Positions 5,727 through 8,052 of a DNA stretch of 8,052 nucleotides are shown here, piece after piece. The position numbers were made by a program, and so were the translations under genes. The notes beneath the pieces were generated by a model. The model searched no databases. It worked only from the letters and a program-made list of their open reading frames with translations, and was not told where the DNA came from. This DNA comes from Bacillota bacterium (lineage in GTDB: Bacteria; Bacillota; Dehalobacteriia; UBA4068): assembly GCA_017439615.1 (NCBI GenBank), contig JAFSIU010000077.1:1-8052 (forward strand). Reading direction: 5' to 3'. The first letter of the stretch is position 1, and each line of letters begins with the position of its first letter.

Positions 5727-6626
5727 TTATTTCAATTCCTTTGCCTGCTTGTCATGATTGATCATTGATTGACGCATAGAGATATTTTTGAAGGATCCCA
5801 TGATCTCTGTTGCTTCTGAAATCGAAACAAATGCCTGCGCATCTGCATTTTGTATCAATTCCTTGATGCGTGGGACTTCATATCGGCTGATAACACAGAT
5901 CAGCACATCCTTGGCATGATGGCTGTATGCACCCTCTGCCTTCCATATAGTTACACCGCGGCCCATCTTCTGCATAATGATCTCGCTGATCTCGGGACCC
6001 TTTTCGGTGATTATCATAACACTGCGCTTGGGCTTGGAGCCCTGAATGACCTTGTTGAAGACCACAGATGTGATGAATAAGCTGACCATGGTATACATAG
6101 CCTCTTCAAAGCCAAAAATAAAGGCCGCGCAGGAAACGATGACAGCATTGAAGGCAAGAATGACATTGCCGACAGAAACATCGATCTTCTTTTTCAGGAT
6201 GAGCCCGACAATATCCAAACCGCCGCCCGAGCCATGATAGCGAATGATCCAGCCGGCGCCAAAGCCGACCAGAACACCACCAAAAATGCAGGCGAGTAAA
6301 GGATCGCTGTTATATTGCGGCATGATATCAGGCATAAAAAGCATCAGCGAGCTCTGTATAATAATAGTATATATGGAATAAACAACAAAACGCAGTTCCA
6401 GCTCATAAGCGCCCCATATCATCAGCGGCACATTATAAAGAAAGATAAAAATACCGGTCGCAACCGCAGGCCACAAATGATTGGAAAGCATTGCAAGACC
6501 CCAGATGCCGCCTGAAAGCAGATTGTTGGGGCTATAAAACATACATACTGCAGCCGAGACAACAACAGAGCCGAAAGTCATCATTGCCAGATTTAAAAAA
6601 TGTTTCTTAACAGGTGTTTCTCTCAA
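5727..6626 (-). CDS. YitT family membrane protein (DUF161-type domain plus DUF2179)
   Basis: This is an integral membrane protein of 299 residues, normal for the family. It has six probable helices (about 12-32, 54-72, 78-98, 108-128, 155-172 and 174-192), with the glycine-rich YHGSGGGLDIVG (130-141) between the fourth and fifth. The cytosolic C-terminal DUF2179 domain (about 205-278) has the typical GRGVTIWKAEGAYS (222-235) and a final AFVSISEATEIMGSF (265-279). The biochemical role of YitT proteins is unknown; transport has been suggested. The start codon is TTG at 6624-6626: AGGAG lies eight bases upstream (6635-6639) and the next ATG, codon 15, would delete the beginning of the first helix. 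No clear terminator follows, so read-through into the DUF4870 gene is possible. Confidence 0.93.
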   Translation of the reverse strand: MRETPVKKHFLNLAMMTFGSVVVSAAVCMFYSPNNLLSGGIWGLAMLSNHLWPAVATGIFIFLYNVPLMIWGAYELELRFVVYSIYTIIIQSSLMLFMPDIMPQYNSDPLLACIFGGVLVGFGAGWIIRYHGSGGGLDIVGLILKKKIDVSVGNVILAFNAVIVSCAAFIFGFEEAMYTMVSLFITSVVFNKVIQGSKPKRSVMIITEKGPEISEIIMQKMGRGVTIWKAEGAYSHHAKDVLICVISRYEVPRIKELIQNADAQAFVSISEATEIMGSFKNISMRQSMINHDKQAKELK

Positions 6627-6678
6627 TTTGAATTCTCCTATTCCTTTTTCAAAAAAAGTATATTATAATAATTATATC

Positions 6679-6707
6679 AGTATAATATCAAAATTATAAA
6701 AATTCAA
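6679..6707 (-). promoter_or_regulatory. Candidate promoter for the yitT-like gene
   Basis: Read on the minus strand: TTGAAT (6702-6707), 17-nt spacer, TATACT (6679-6684). A second option is TTGATA with TATAAT 18 nt downstream (-10 at 6664-6669). The -35 of the first overlaps the ribosome binding site of the divergent gene. The region is so A+T-rich that chance matches are likely. For the plus strand only -10-like TATAAT boxes (6664-6669, 6681-6686) without a good -35 are seen. Confidence 0.4.
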
Positions 6708-6716
6708 GGAGTTCTT

Positions 6717-7454
6717 ATGTTTCCGATAACACATTTTTACATCAATCAACAATTCTATACCCCCACTCCCCTGCTCGCTATCGGCGGCATCTTCCCCGAT
6801 ATCGCTGCTGCCTGCGGTATGGAAAGAAACGAAGCCCATCTCATCGGCAAAAAGCTCTATGACTTTTGTGTGGAAAAATATCCCGAAGCGATCGATCTTG
6901 GCCGCGGAGTTTTTCTGCATGGTGCAACCGAAGGCGGTGCGGATTATTATTCCGACGAATTCTGGGAAGGCGGCGAAAAAGGCTGGTGCTTCCAAAAAGG
7001 AGCCGAATTTGCCGAAGAGGTCGGCAAAGCAACCAAGCTTGATGAGGAATATTGGCTGTGGAAAAGTCATAATTTCATCGAGCTGGGCTTGGAAATCATC
7101 ACCGATATCCGAAATCCTTATCTGAAAACCGAGCTTTGCAAATTGCTGGAGGATAAAAAAGCTCAGGAGCTGGCTGCCAAAGTGCTGAAGGATTTTGCCA
7201 ATGTCAACAGCAAAAAGCTCATCCGCACACTCAATGACATTGACAGTATTTTCGAGCTGAAAAACGTCAATTTCATCACGCTCGCCCAGAATCAGTATCG
7301 CGGCATCATCCGCCGCTTTAATTCCGATCAGAGCGATATCACACAAATGGCTATCACCCTGAAGCATATTACTGATAATATGCTCGAAAACTATGAATAT
7401 GACCAATTCATGAGCGAAGTAACAGAAAAAATGAGCAAATTCCTGCTTTATTAA
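6717..7454 (+). CDS. Putative metal-binding protein resembling the zinc-dependent phospholipase C fold
   Basis: The protein has 245 residues, is mainly helical and has no signal peptide or membrane segment, so it is probably cytosolic. It contains a spaced set of likely metal ligands: His6 (THFY), Asp28 (GIFPDI), His41 (EAHLIG), His68 and Glu72 (FLHGATEGGADYY), Asp76, then His118 and Glu122 (KSHNFIE). The order H-D-H-HxxxE-HxxxE and the GGIFPDI turn recall the zinc-dependent phospholipase C family, where an HxxxD and an HxxxE supply zinc ligands. The C-terminal half (about 125-245) is charged and helical without recognisable motifs. The start is clear: AAGGAG (6706-6711) five bases before ATG. 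It is divergent from the yitT-like gene and closed by a terminator. Substrate and activity are unknown; the family assignment is tentative. Confidence 0.6.
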   Translation: MFPITHFYINQQFYTPTPLLAIGGIFPDIAAACGMERNEAHLIGKKLYDFCVEKYPEAIDLGRGVFLHGATEGGADYYSDEFWEGGEKGWCFQKGAEFAEEVGKATKLDEEYWLWKSHNFIELGLEIITDIRNPYLKTELCKLLEDKKAQELAAKVLKDFANVNSKKLIRTLNDIDSIFELKNVNFITLAQNQYRGIIRRFNSDQSDITQMAITLKHITDNMLENYEYDQFMSEVTEKMSKFLLY

Positions 7455-7482
7455 TTCCCAATTTATTACACAAACATAAATT

Positions 7483-7515
7483 AAGAGCCTCTCTTTTAAA
7501 AAGAGAGGCTCTTTT
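7483..7515. terminator. Bidirectional terminator between convergent genes
   Basis: The 15-nt arms AAGAGCCTCTCTTTT (7483-7497) and their complement (7499-7513) form a hairpin followed by T residues on the plus strand, with a T-containing flank on the minus strand. It lies 29 nt after the plus-strand gene and 41 nt past the stop of the minus-strand gene, so it can serve both. Confidence 0.9.
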
Positions 7516-7555
7516 GCATAGCAATGGTAGTCATAGTTTTAAGGTATACAGGAAT

Positions 7556-8052
7556 TTAGCTGATGCCGGTGCGGGTAACATTGTTCGCTGCGACCTGCAA
7601 ATTGTTCAGGCAGCCATTGCTGCAGGTGGAAACGGCAACATCTCCTGCATAGGGCAGATAGACTTCCTTGGCAACAGTTTGTGCAACATAGACCTTGACC
7701 AGCATACTGATGGTGATGCGGGCAGTTTCACCCTCTGTATCAAGCTCGGTAACAACAGCAGTCAGTGACTGTATCTCGGAACCGAGCAGCTCGAAATTGG
7801 AATATGCAGCACCCTGCAAAGCAAAGGTTTTGACATCGGTAACGATTCCGCGGAAGGAAGCCACCTGAGAGCAGCCTTCACATTGCAGAAGCGCAAAAGG
7901 AACAGAAAGAAGAACGGTGGTCGCAGCATCCTGGCAAGCAGCACAATTGTTATTGCGGACTACCTCCACATTCAGATCGCCGCACTGACGGACGGGAACA
8001 GTGCTGCCGACAGCCAATTCACCATCGCAGGCATCGGTTACCGCAGGCAGAT
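7556..8052 (-). CDS. Cysteine-rich protein of unknown function (5' end outside the window)
   Basis: I do not recognise this protein. The frame is open to the right edge, so the true start lies beyond 8052; a TTG at 8015-8017 is internal, since codons for LPAVTDACDGE precede it. The visible 164 residues contain eight cysteines: C8, C23, the CxxC pairs C36/C39 (NNCAAC) and C57/C60 (QCEGC), and C143/C147 (STCSNGC). Between about 62 and 140 the sequence alternates hydrophobic and polar residues (TARITISMLVKVYVAQTVA, about 109-127), suggesting a beta-sandwich. Such a layout is seen in some spore-coat or surface-layer proteins, but this is only a resemblance. No transmembrane segment is visible in this part. 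GC content seems higher than in the LysR and DUF1847 genes. Confidence 0.75.
   Translation of the reverse strand, partial: LPAVTDACDGELAVGSTVPVRQCGDLNVEVVRNNNCAACQDAATTVLLSVPFALLQCEGCSQVASFRGIVTDVKTFALQGAAYSNFELLGSEIQSLTAVVTELDTEGETARITISMLVKVYVAQTVAKEVYLPYAGDVAVSTCSNGCLNNLQVAANNVTRTGIS

Noticed and set aside
6672..7406. Long open frame on the minus strand opposite the putative metal-binding gene (244 codons)
   Set aside because: It starts with a weak TTG without a Shine-Dalgarno site and mirrors the codon pattern of the plus-strand gene, which has a strong ribosome binding site and a matching terminator.
1..8052. CRISPR array, tRNA or rRNA genes, insertion sequences, phage or toxin-antitoxin genes
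   Set aside because: No regularly spaced repeats, cloverleaf-like sequences, transposase or phage motifs were seen; all sizeable frames are accounted for by the listed genes.

Overview
The window looks like chromosomal DNA of a low-to-moderate-GC Bacillota (Firmicutes), probably an anaerobe. Supporting signs are strong AGGAGG-type ribosome binding sites, frequent ATG/TTG start ambiguity, compact intergenic regions with classic hairpin-plus-T terminators, two lipoproteins with short Gram-positive-style signal peptides, and the families present (ApbE lipoprotein, YitT/DUF2179, DUF4870, DUF1847). The genus cannot be fixed from the sequence. No mobile element, CRISPR array, tRNA or rRNA was seen, and no stretch longer than 300 bases lacks a gene.

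Left part (1-2234): apbE, a lipoprotein FAD:protein FMN transferase, lies on the minus strand. A further minus-strand gene probably starts just after it and runs off the left edge. apbE is divergent from a plus-strand PLP-dependent enzyme of the cysteine synthase/cystathionine beta-synthase family; the two promoters appear to overlap at a shared -10 element. A strong terminator closes the PLP gene.

Middle part (2276-5235): a LysR-type regulator has its own near-consensus promoter and an unusually perfect palindromic terminator. It is followed by a separately promoted two-gene unit: a cysteine-rich DUF1847 protein and, 23 nt later, a lipoprotein substrate-binding protein of the FecB/BtuF (chelate) type. 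No permease or ATPase is in view, so the binding protein is an orphan here. A perfect 14-nt palindrome lies in the DUF1847 leader and is a candidate operator. The LysR protein probably senses the condition under which the two downstream genes are needed, but this is inferred from position only.

Right part (5198-8052): a small three-helix DUF4870 membrane protein and a six-helix YitT/DUF2179 membrane protein lie in tandem on the minus strand. The latter starts with TTG. Divergent from yitT is a plus-strand cytosolic protein with a His/Asp/Glu pattern resembling zinc-dependent phospholipase C folds. It converges, through a bidirectional terminator, on the 3' end of a cysteine-rich minus-strand protein that is cut by the right edge and that I do not recognise.

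The most interesting items are the LysR/DUF1847/orphan binding-protein cassette with its leader palindrome, the putative metal-binding protein at 6717-7454, and the truncated CxxC protein at the right edge.
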